A stretch of 64,000 nucleotides of DNA from JACRAR01 sp041674385 (GTDB lineage Bacteria > Pseudomonadota > Gammaproteobacteria > Burkholderiales > Rhodocyclaceae), in contig JBAYVU010000002.1 of assembly GCA_041674385.1 (NCBI GenBank), positions 1 through 64,000 on the forward strand, in the 5' to 3' direction. The translations under genes and the position numbers were made by a program. Under the pieces are notes generated by a model. It searched no databases. It was given only the letters and a program-made list of their open reading frames with translations, and was not told the DNA's origin. Every line of letters begins with the position of its first letter. Positions within the stretch are counted from its first letter, which is position 1. Shown piece by piece: positions 50,372 to 58,415 of this stretch.

Positions 50372-53300
50372 ATGCGGCGAATGAACCTCGTCCGAATGAA
50401 CCTCGTCCTATTGTGCCTGGTCTCGGTCCTTGCGGCACTGCCGGCTTGGGCCGAAGCGCCCCTGAGATTGGGGGTTATCGTCTTTCGTCCCGAGACGCAA
50501 TCCATGGGGCAGTGGCAACCGCTGGCCGCCTATCTGGAAAAAACGCTGGGCAGACAAGTCGTCGTCACCAACTATACCCCCCCTGAACTGGATGCCGCAA
50601 TATCGCAGAACGCGGTGGATGTCGTGCTCACCAATCCGGGGCAATACACTTTGCTGCGACACCACCACAATCTCTCGGCCCCCTTGGTGACGCTGGTCAA
50701 TCAGGAAGCCGGAGACAAGTTTGCCGCCTTCGGCGGCGTAATTTTTACCCGCGCCGAAGCAAGCATCGGCGCGCTCGCCGACCTCGCCGGCAAGTCGATC
50801 GCCGCCATCAGCAAGGACTCTCTCGGCGCCTACCAGATGCAACTCTTCGAACTCCAGCAAGCCGGCGTGCCGCTGCCGAAAGCCAACCGGCTCTTGCTCA
50901 CCGGCATGCCCCAGGACCTCGTCGTGGAAGCCGTGCTGGCCGGCCGCGCCGATGTCGGCTTCGTGCGCACCGGCGTGCTCGAAACCCTGGCTCGCAAAGG
51001 CAAACTGGATCTTGGTCGCATCAAGGTCATCAATCGGCAGAGGCTCGCCTTCCCCTATGCGAGTTCCACCCGGCTCTACCCGGAGTGGCCCGTGTCGGTC
51101 ACGCCGCAAGTCGATGAGCAACTGGCCCGCCGGCTCACCATCGCCTTGCTCTCCCTGCCATCCGACAGCGCTGCGGCACGTGCCGCGGGGATCGACGGTT
51201 TCGCCGTCCCGGCCGACTACAAAGGCATCGAAGAACTTCAGCGCCGCCTGCGCCTGCCGCCATTCGATACGCCGCCCGAAATCACTTTGGCCGACCTGTG
51301 GGAAAAATACGCCGCCTGGATAACGGCGCTGGGTATGTTGTTGCTGCTGCTGATGGGCACGGGCGTGGGACTGGCGGTACAGAACCGCAACGTGCAACTT
51401 GGCCAGACTCGATACCGCCAGCAAAGCCAGCGCCTCTCCGAGGTCATCTGGGGAACCAACATCGGCACCTGGGAATGGAACGTGCAGACCGGCGAAACGG
51501 TGTTCAACGAACGCTGGGCGGAAATTGTCGGGTATACCCTGGCAGAGCTTGAGCCGGTCAGCATCGACACCTGGACGGCACTTGCCCACCCCGGCGACCT
51601 CAAACGTTCCGAAGCGTTGCTGGATCGCTGTTTCAGCCGTGCGGACGAAACCTATTCGTGCGAAGCCCGAATGCGCCACAAGCACGGCAACTGGATATGG
51701 GTGCTGGATCGCGGACGGGTCGTCGAATGGACGGCGGAGGGAAAACCCTTGAGGATGTCGGGAACGCATCAGGACATCACCGAGCAAAAAGAGGCCGAAG
51801 CCCGGCTGCAACTCGCCGCCAGCGTATTCACCCACGCCCGCGAAGGCATCATGATCACCGATGCCGCCGGCATCCTCGTCGAAGTCAACGATGCCTTCAC
51901 GCGCATCACCGGCTACCCGCGCGAACAAGCGCTGGGGCAAAACCCGCGCATGCTCAACTCCGGCCGTCAGCCAACGGAATACTTCAGCGCGATGTGGCAA
52001 GCGCTCATCGAAAAAGGGCACTGGTCTGGCGAAATCTGGAACCGGCGCAAGAACGGCGAGGTGTTCGCCGAAATGCTCACCATCAGCGCCGTGCGCGACG
52101 CGGCCGGGCAGACGCAGAACTATGTGGCCCTATTCACCGACATTACGCCGATGAAGGAGCATCAGAAACAGCTCGAACACATCGCCCATTACGACGCGTT
52201 GACCGGCTTACCCAACCGCATGCTGCTGGCCGACCGCATGCGGCAGGCCATCGCCCAGAGCCAGCGGCGCGAGCGCTCGCTGGCCGTGGCCTATCTCGAT
52301 CTGGACGGCTTCAAGGCGATCAATGACCAGCATGGCCACGACGTCGGTGACGAGCTGCTGATCGCCATTGCGCAGCGCATGAAAACCGCATTGCGCGAGG
52401 GCGATACCCTGGCACGCATCGGCGGCGACGAATTCGTCGCGGTGCTGGTCGATCTCGACGGCGCGCAGGACTGCGAACCCGTGCTCGCCCGCCTGTTGCA
52501 TGCGGCCGCCGAGCCGGTGACGTTGCACCGACAGAGCTTGCGCGTTTCCGCCAGCATCGGCTTGACGCTCTATCCGCAGGACGGCGTCGATGCCGACCTG
52601 CTGCTGCGCCATGCCGACCAGGCCATGTACCAAGCCAAGCAGGCAGGCAAGAACCGCTATCATCTGTTCGACATCGCCCAGGATGCGGCGGTGAAGATCC
52701 AGCGCGAGAGCCTCGAACACATTCGCCGCGCACTCGATCGGCGCGAGTTCGTGCTGTATTACCAGCCCAAGGTAAACATGAAGACCGGCGAAGTGATCGG
52801 CGCCGAAGCCCTGATCCGCTGGCAGCACCCGGAACGCGGCCTGCTCCTTCCCGCCGCCTTCCTGCCCATCATCGAGACACACCCCATCAGCGTGGAAATG
52901 GGCGAATGGGTGATCGACACGGCGCTGACCCAGTTGAGCGAATGGCATGCCCTGGGGCTGGACATTCCGGTCAGCGTAAATATCGGCGCCCGCCAGTTGC
53001 AGCAAGGCGACTTCGTCACGCGCCTGTCCGGACTGCTGGCTGCCCATCCCGAAGTCAAACCCTGCTGCCTGGAACTGGAAATCCTTGAAACCAGCGCACT
53101 GGAAGACATCGCCCAAGTCTCCGAACTCATGCACGCCTGCGGCAAACTCGGCGTGTGCTTTGCACTGGACGACTTCGGCACCGGCTATTCCTCGCTCACC
53201 TATCTCAAGCGTCTGCCGGTCAAATTGCTCAAGATAGACCAGAGTTTCGTGCGCGACATGCTCGACGATCCCGAAGACCTTGCCATCGTCGAAGGCGTGG

Positions 53301-53857
53301 TCGGCTTGGCCACGGCTTTCCGCCGCCAGGTGATCGCCGAGGGAGTGGAAACCTCGACGCACGGCGAACTGCTGCTGCCATTGGGCTGCGATCTGGCGCA
53401 GGGATACGGCATCGCCCGACCGATGCCGGCAGCGGAGCTGCCGGGCTGGATTGCCACCTGGCGCCCGTGCGCGGCCTGGATGAGTTGGCGAGAGCGTACC
53501 CCGCAGCGCGACGAGCTAGGCATCGTGTTTGCCGAGGTGGAACACCGGCAATGGCTGCGCGTCCTCGAATCTTACCTGTCCGGCAACCAGGAGATCCCGC
53601 CTCCGCTGGATGTGCATGGCTGTCACTTTGGCCGCTGGCGCGACAAGGAAGGCGAGGAACGTTATGGCGCTCACCCCGATTTTGTTCGCTTGAGCTCAGT
53701 CCATGAACGGGTGCATACCGTGAGCCGCGAGCTGGTCGACATGCACGCCCGGGGACAGCGGGCCGAAGCGCTGGCGCGGCTGGGAGAATTGCACGCCCTG
53801 CGCGATGAACTGATCGAAAGACTGCGGAAACTGGCTGGCAACGTAGAAAAAAACTGA
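50372..53857 (+). CDS. PhnD-like sensor / PAS / PAS / GGDEF / EAL / CZB protein
   Basis: A 1161-residue protein. Signal peptide, then a PhnD-type binding domain (about 28-290; LRLGVIVFRPETQSMG, DVVLTNPGQYTLL), a membrane helix (about 312-335), PAS domains at about 355-470 and 475-590, and GGDEF with IGGDEFVAV and an REGD I-site. EAL follows (AEALIRWQHP, DDFGTGYS, AEGVE). The last 110 residues look like a zinc-binding CZB domain (EHRQWL, HGCHFGRW, HERVH). It can in principle both make and break c-di-GMP. I chose ATG 50372 (AGGAGG upstream) over GTG 50354. Confidence 0.93.
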   Translation: MRRMNLVRMNLVLLCLVSVLAALPAWAEAPLRLGVIVFRPETQSMGQWQPLAAYLEKTLGRQVVVTNYTPPELDAAISQNAVDVVLTNPGQYTLLRHHHNLSAPLVTLVNQEAGDKFAAFGGVIFTRAEASIGALADLAGKSIAAISKDSLGAYQMQLFELQQAGVPLPKANRLLLTGMPQDLVVEAVLAGRADVGFVRTGVLETLARKGKLDLGRIKVINRQRLAFPYASSTRLYPEWPVSVTPQVDEQLARRLTIALLSLPSDSAAARAAGIDGFAVPADYKGIEELQRRLRLPPFDTPPEITLADLWEKYAAWITALGMLLLLLMGTGVGLAVQNRNVQLGQTRYRQQSQRLSEVIWGTNIGTWEWNVQTGETVFNERWAEIVGYTLAELEPVSIDTWTALAHPGDLKRSEALLDRCFSRADETYSCEARMRHKHGNWIWVLDRGRVVEWTAEGKPLRMSGTHQDITEQKEAEARLQLAASVFTHAREGIMITDAAGILVEVNDAFTRITGYPREQALGQNPRMLNSGRQPTEYFSAMWQALIEKGHWSGEIWNRRKNGEVFAEMLTISAVRDAAGQTQNYVALFTDITPMKEHQKQLEHIAHYDALTGLPNRMLLADRMRQAIAQSQRRERSLAVAYLDLDGFKAINDQHGHDVGDELLIAIAQRMKTALREGDTLARIGGDEFVAVLVDLDGAQDCEPVLARLLHAAAEPVTLHRQSLRVSASIGLTLYPQDGVDADLLLRHADQAMYQAKQAGKNRYHLFDIAQDAAVKIQRESLEHIRRALDRREFVLYYQPKVNMKTGEVIGAEALIRWQHPERGLLLPAAFLPIIETHPISVEMGEWVIDTALTQLSEWHALGLDIPVSVNIGARQLQQGDFVTRLSGLLAAHPEVKPCCLELEILETSALEDIAQVSELMHACGKLGVCFALDDFGTGYSSLTYLKRLPVKLLKIDQSFVRDMLDDPEDLAIVEGVVGLATAFRRQVIAEGVETSTHGELLLPLGCDLAQGYGIARPMPAAELPGWIATWRPCAAWMSWRERTPQRDELGIVFAEVEHRQWLRVLESYLSGNQEIPPPLDVHGCHFGRWRDKEGEERYGAHPDFVRLSSVHERVHTVSRELVDMHARGQRAEALARLGELHALRDELIERLRKLAGNVEKN

Positions 53858-53900
53858 CGGGTTTGCAGTCAACCCGGCAAGCGCTGTATCCCTCTCTCCG

Positions 53901-54464
53901 TCAGGCGTTCTTGCCCTTCTGCCAAAGCACGTCGCCGCAACCGGCACTGCGGTTGAGATGGCGGGCGAGCACGAAGAGCAGGTCGGAGAGCCGATTGAGA
54001 TACTGCCGGCTGGCTTCCGAGATGGCTTCGGACACGCCTTTGGCCCGCGCCAGCGCCACCACGCTGCGCTCGGCACGCCGGCAAGCGGCGCGGCCCAGGT
54101 GAGTCAGCGCTGCGGCCCGGCTGCCGCCGGGCAGGATGAATTCCTTGAGCGGCGGCAGTGTCGCGTTGTAGTGATCGATCATGGCCTCCAGCCGTGCCGG
54201 CTGGCCGGCACCGAGCAATATCGCGCCGGGTATCGAAAGTTCTCCGCCGAGATCGAACAGATCGTGCTGGATGCCGGTCAACAACTCGCGCACGTCCTCC
54301 GGCAGTTCTTCGCAAAGCAAAACGCCGATAATCGAGTTGGTTTCGTCAACGTCGCCGAGCGCGCCAATGCGCAGACTCTCCTTGCCGGTGCGCGAACCAT
54401 CGCCAAGGCCGGTGGTGCCTGCATCGCCGGTGCGCGTGTAGATTTTCGAAAGACGATGCCCCAT
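53901..54464 (-). CDS. PduO-type ATP:cob(I)alamin adenosyltransferase
   Basis: A 187-residue enzyme that adds the adenosyl group to cobalamin. MGHRLSKIYTRTGDAGTTGLGDGSR is the ATP-binding N-terminus. DVDETNSIIGVLL, FILPGGSRAAALTHLGRAACRRAER and YLNRLSDLLFVLARHLN are the conserved helices. I chose ATG 54464; the frame continues upstream but without similarity. It is convergent with the GGDEF-EAL gene and implies use of adenosylcobalamin enzymes. Confidence 0.93.
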   Translation of the reverse strand: MGHRLSKIYTRTGDAGTTGLGDGSRTGKESLRIGALGDVDETNSIIGVLLCEELPEDVRELLTGIQHDLFDLGGELSIPGAILLGAGQPARLEAMIDHYNATLPPLKEFILPGGSRAAALTHLGRAACRRAERSVVALARAKGVSEAISEASRQYLNRLSDLLFVLARHLNRSAGCGDVLWQKGKNA

Positions 54465-54670
54465 GATCGACCTGCTCCTGCGGAAAAGAATTGATTCGAT
54501 TATAGCCGCGCAGAGCGGAATGGCTGCATCTCGATGAATGCCCGCCGCCGATAATTCGCCGCCTTGATCCAACGATAAAAAATTTGTCCCCCAGCAAAGT
54601 GTGGAAATGGCTAACAATACAACAATACGCTTAACCCTATTGGTAACATGCGTGCCGACACGCCCAGGCC

Positions 54671-56812
54671 ATGAACATCCCCCCGCTGCTGCTGCGTTTT
54701 CTGCCTTTCCTGCGCTGGCTTCCCTATGCCGGCGCAAGCTTGCGCGCCGACTTCATCGCCGGCCTCACCGTCGCGCTGGTGCTGGTACCGCAATCGATGG
54801 CCTATGCCCAGCTGGCGGGCATGCCGGCTTACTTCGGGCTTTATGCGGCATTCCTGCCGGTGATGGTAGGCGCGCTCTGGGGATCTTCAAACCAGCTCGG
54901 GACCGGGCCGGTGGCGGTGGCATCGCTGTTGACGGCCTCAAGCCTGACGCCGCTGGCGGCGCCCGGTTCGGAGCAATACGTGGCGCTGGCGATCGCGCTA
55001 ACCTTGCTGGTGGGCGCGCTGCAACTGGCCCTGGGCGCATTCCGGCTCGGCGTGGTGGTGAATTTCCTCTCGCACCCGGTGATTGTCGGCTTCACCAACG
55101 CGGCAGCGATCATCATCGCACTATCCCAGGTAAATAAACTCATCGGTGTCCCGATCGGCCGTTCCGAACACTTCCTGCACGACATCTGGGGCGTTATCCA
55201 GCAAGTCGGCGAAACCCACTGGCCGACGCTGGCCATGGGCGTGGCGGCAATCGCCATCATGGGATTGTTGCGCAAGTCGGCCCCCCGGGCACCCGGCGTG
55301 CTGATCGCGGTGGTGCTGACCACCCTGGTCTCCTGGCAGGTCGGCTTCGAGCGCAACGCGACGGCCAGGGTGGAAGAAATCATGGATACGGAGGTGCGTG
55401 CGCTGCTCACGGAATTCGTGCGCATCGAGGATCGCATCGCCGAAATCAGCCTGCAGATCGCCGCCAAGTCGGCCGAGCTCAAGACACTGCGCAAAGAGCG
55501 CGGCGAACTCTCGCACGAAGCCGTGACGCTGAATTACGAAATCGAGTTGCTGCGCGTCCAGCTCAAGGATCGCGAGAACGAAAACCGCCGCCGCAATCGC
55601 ACCATCCGCAGCTTCGTCTTCGAGCGCGTCGCGGGCGGCGACGGGCAGCCCGCCCATCTCTACCCCGCCGGCAAACTGCCCGACGGCGCGCTTGCCGACG
55701 GCGCGCACTGGCATATCGCGCGCGCCGGCCGGGGAGAACTCAGGCTCATGGGCGGTGGAGAGGTGGTGGGCAAAGTGCCGGAAGGCCTGCCCTCCCTTGC
55801 CGTGCCGAGTTTCTCGCTGGAGATGCTGAGCAGCCTGTTGTCCGCCGCGACGATCATCGCGCTGGTGGGCTTCATGGAAGCGATTTCGATCGCCAAGGCG
55901 ATGGCCGCCAAGACCCGGCAAAAAATCGATCCCAATCAGGAACTGATCGGCCAGGGGCTGGCCAATCTGGTCGGCGCCTTCAGCCAGTCCTATCCCGTCT
56001 CGGGTTCCTTCTCGCGCTCGGCAGTGAACCTCAATGCCGGCGCATTGACCGGATTGTCCTCGGTGATCACCGGGCTGTTCGTGCTGCTGACGCTGCTGTT
56101 TCTCACCCCCCTGCTCTACCACCTGCCGCAGGCGGTGCTGGCGGCGGTGATCATCATGGCGGTGATCGGCCTGATCAACTTCGGCGCCATCAAGCATGCC
56201 TGGCAGGCGAGCCGGCACGACGGCATCGCCGCCGTCGTGACCTTCGTCGTCACCCTGGCGCTCGCGCCGCATCTTGACACTGGCATATTGGTCGGCGCCG
56301 CCCTGGCCATCGTGCTGTATCTCGCGCGCACCATGACGCCGCGCGTCGCCATCCTCGGGCGGCATCCCGACGGTTCGCTGCGCGATGCCAAGGTGCACCA
56401 TCTGCCGGCCTCGGATATCGTCACGGCGGTGCGCTTCGACGGCCGGCTGTATTTTGCCAACGTCTCCTTCTTCGAGGATGCGATCCTCGAAGCCGTCGCG
56501 GCCAACCCCGGCGCCCATTCCCTGCTGGTGGTCGGCAATGGCATCAACGAACTCGATGCCTCCGGCGAGGAAGTGATGCGGCACCTCGTCGAGCGTCTGC
56601 GCCAAAACGGGATCAGCGTGGCATTTTCCGGCATGAAGAAGCAGGTCACCGACGTCATGAGCGCCACCGGGCTTTACGATTACATCGGTGCGCAAAACTT
56701 TTACCCCACCGCCGACCGGGCGCTGGCGGCGATCCACGCCGCCGCCGCCGCACGCGGCCAGGACGAAACCGTCAGCCCCTTGCGGCCGTTGCCGATCAAG
56801 CGTTTCGACTAG
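54671..56812 (+). CDS. SulP anion transporter with a coiled-coil insertion and STAS domain
   Basis: A 713-residue permease. The SulP start (DFIAGLTVALVLVPQSMAYAQLAGMPAYFGLYAAFLP) is followed by membrane helices up to about 225. Residues about 226-362 are an extra soluble block: a charged coiled coil (about 232-310) and a small glycine-rich part. The core resumes at VVGKVPEGLPSLAVP and ends with a STAS domain (about 590-690; NGINELDASGEEVM). Sulfate or bicarbonate are usual substrates. The insertion is far longer than the normal loop. The TAG stop lies in a tandem repeat. Confidence 0.9.
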   Translation: MNIPPLLLRFLPFLRWLPYAGASLRADFIAGLTVALVLVPQSMAYAQLAGMPAYFGLYAAFLPVMVGALWGSSNQLGTGPVAVASLLTASSLTPLAAPGSEQYVALAIALTLLVGALQLALGAFRLGVVVNFLSHPVIVGFTNAAAIIIALSQVNKLIGVPIGRSEHFLHDIWGVIQQVGETHWPTLAMGVAAIAIMGLLRKSAPRAPGVLIAVVLTTLVSWQVGFERNATARVEEIMDTEVRALLTEFVRIEDRIAEISLQIAAKSAELKTLRKERGELSHEAVTLNYEIELLRVQLKDRENENRRRNRTIRSFVFERVAGGDGQPAHLYPAGKLPDGALADGAHWHIARAGRGELRLMGGGEVVGKVPEGLPSLAVPSFSLEMLSSLLSAATIIALVGFMEAISIAKAMAAKTRQKIDPNQELIGQGLANLVGAFSQSYPVSGSFSRSAVNLNAGALTGLSSVITGLFVLLTLLFLTPLLYHLPQAVLAAVIIMAVIGLINFGAIKHAWQASRHDGIAAVVTFVVTLALAPHLDTGILVGAALAIVLYLARTMTPRVAILGRHPDGSLRDAKVHHLPASDIVTAVRFDGRLYFANVSFFEDAILEAVAANPGAHSLLVVGNGINELDASGEEVMRHLVERLRQNGISVAFSGMKKQVTDVMSATGLYDYIGAQNFYPTADRALAAIHAAAAARGQDETVSPLRPLPIKRFD

Positions 56813-56891
56813 TGCCCGCCTTTGATACTAGGGTGCTAGTGCCCGCATTTGATTCTGGGGTGCTAGTGCCCGCTTTTATTCCAGGGTACTA
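56809..56891. repeat. 27-bp tandem repeat (three units plus a stub)
   Basis: Units at 56809-56835, 56836-56862 and 56863-56888 share CTAGTGCCCGC-TTTGAT-GGGTG with a few changes; a fourth CTAG starts at 56888-56889. The first TAG ends the SulP gene, and the last CTAG supplies the stop of the membrane gene on the other strand. A degenerate unit (GTGTCCGCTTTTGATGTAGGG) lies at 58335-58355 on the far side of that gene. Confidence 0.75.
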
Positions 56892-58247
56892 GACCCGGAC
56901 TACCTCGGCCATTGCCAGCAGCCACAGCGCCCCAAGCCCGAATCCTTGCAACACGTAGGTAAAGTTATCCCGCGCCAGGGCGGCGCTGGAGACGCCGTAG
57001 CGCCCTTGCAACGCCAGATAAGTGCCGGACATGGGGCTGCACAAGACTCCCAAACCCCAGGAAAGAAGGAAGAGTAGCCCGAGAAAGTCCGGATTCGGAT
57101 GCAGGGGCGCCAGCCAAGCGGAGGCCATAGCGACCGCGATCACCGGATGGAAGCCGAGCAGCGCCAAGCCGAGCATCATCGCCATGGTCAGGATGGCTTC
57201 CAGGCCGCCGAAATGGCTGAAAGGCTGCCAGCCGCCGTAGAGACTGGCCAATCCTTGCAATCCGGTGGCGAACACCGCCGCCGCCAGGAACAGCACCAGT
57301 TCGCCGGACATCGCCGGCAAGCGCAGCCGGGCATGATCGACCAAATGGCCGGCAGTGTCCGCCAGACCATGGCGGACGAGCAGGGTGGCCACCACAATGT
57401 TAGGCGCCACCAAGGCGATCACTGCGAGCGAGGACCAGCCCGGCCGCCAATGGTGGGCGGCCATCACCATCACTGCCAACAAGGCGGGCAGCCATAACGC
57501 TCCGAAATGCATCGGGTAACCGACGAAGTCGGCACCTTTGTCCGGAGACTGGCGCAGCAATTGGCTGCCTCCCAGGTAAAGCATCACTGCCGCAAAAGGA
57601 GCGCTGATTAGCGCCACCCGGATCATGTTCATCCCCGGCGAGTAAGTCAGGACGACGGCCATAGCGGCAAAGAAGGGCGACCACAAGGCGGCGGTGCAGA
57701 AAGCCCGGGTAATCACCAGGAACTGGTAGTGGGTAGGTTTGGCAGCGCCCGAAATCCGGTCGGCGACGATGAACAACGCCGACAAATTGATCATGGCTCC
57801 AAAAATGTGCACCCCCAGCAGAGTTCTCCACAAGGCACCGGGTCCGCGGGGCAACTCCTCGCGTTTGTCCTCGGATTCGATCACGACCAACTGCAGAAAG
57901 CTTACTGCGGCAAGCATTCCTAATAACCCGGTGTTCTGGCCTAGAAGGTCAGCCAGCCCATAGTGTTTGCCGTGGGACATGGCCCATAGAGTTGCCACGC
58001 TACCCAGTCCCACCAGAACCGAGGCGACCTTGTGCTGCCGTCGGTCGAGTTGGCTCCATAGCAACAACGCCGCCATCCAGGCCGCAACTCCGGCGGGCCA
58101 GGCGGGAAAGGCGAGCCCCAGTCCGGGAGGAATCGAAAGAACGGTCATTAGGACCAACAGCCAGGCAGCAAGAGCCGAGCGCAGCGGAGATAAGGCAACA
58201 AGCGGGGAGTTGGACACGGAAGAGAGGGAAGGTAAGGCGAACAGCAT
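56889..58247 (-). CDS. Unrecognised polytopic membrane protein between two SulP genes
   Basis: A 452-residue protein from ATG 58247 with about eleven to twelve hydrophobic helices and almost no soluble domain. Short charged loops (SEDKREELPRGPG; DKGADFVGYPMHFG) separate them. The layout is that of a secondary transporter, but no family motif was recognised. It is flanked by copies of the CTAGTGCCCGC-type repeat and, upstream, by miniature element C, so it may have been inserted between the two transporters. Substrate unknown. Confidence 0.7.
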   Translation of the reverse strand: MLFALPSLSSVSNSPLVALSPLRSALAAWLLVLMTVLSIPPGLGLAFPAWPAGVAAWMAALLLWSQLDRRQHKVASVLVGLGSVATLWAMSHGKHYGLADLLGQNTGLLGMLAAVSFLQLVVIESEDKREELPRGPGALWRTLLGVHIFGAMINLSALFIVADRISGAAKPTHYQFLVITRAFCTAALWSPFFAAMAVVLTYSPGMNMIRVALISAPFAAVMLYLGGSQLLRQSPDKGADFVGYPMHFGALWLPALLAVMVMAAHHWRPGWSSLAVIALVAPNIVVATLLVRHGLADTAGHLVDHARLRLPAMSGELVLFLAAAVFATGLQGLASLYGGWQPFSHFGGLEAILTMAMMLGLALLGFHPVIAVAMASAWLAPLHPNPDFLGLLFLLSWGLGVLCSPMSGTYLALQGRYGVSSAALARDNFTYVLQGFGLGALWLLAMAEVVRV

Positions 58248-58349
58248 GATTTTAACAGCCCCGCCTACAGGCATGGCTGCGGAACGTGTAACATGCGCCA
58301 GCTTATGCTAGGTGTTTAGTCCCACGGTGTGCTGTGTCCGCTTTTGATG

Positions 58350-58406
58350 TAGGGCGTGTTCTCAATTAATCGACGTGTGCGAACGATTAATTGAGAACAC
58401 GCCCTA
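58350..58406. mobile_element. Palindromic miniature element, copy C
   Basis: 57 bp with 23-base perfect arms and the loop ACGTGTGCGAA, as in copy A. One arm position differs (CAATTAATCG for CAATGAATCG), and the opposite arm carries the matching change. TA on both sides. It ends ten bases from the stop of the SulP-Usp gene. Confidence 0.8.
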
Positions 58407-58415
58407 AGGCACCGA

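Noticed and set aside
56809..56891. Tandem 27-bp units as a CRISPR array
   Set aside because: The units adjoin directly without unique spacers, and no cas genes are nearby.
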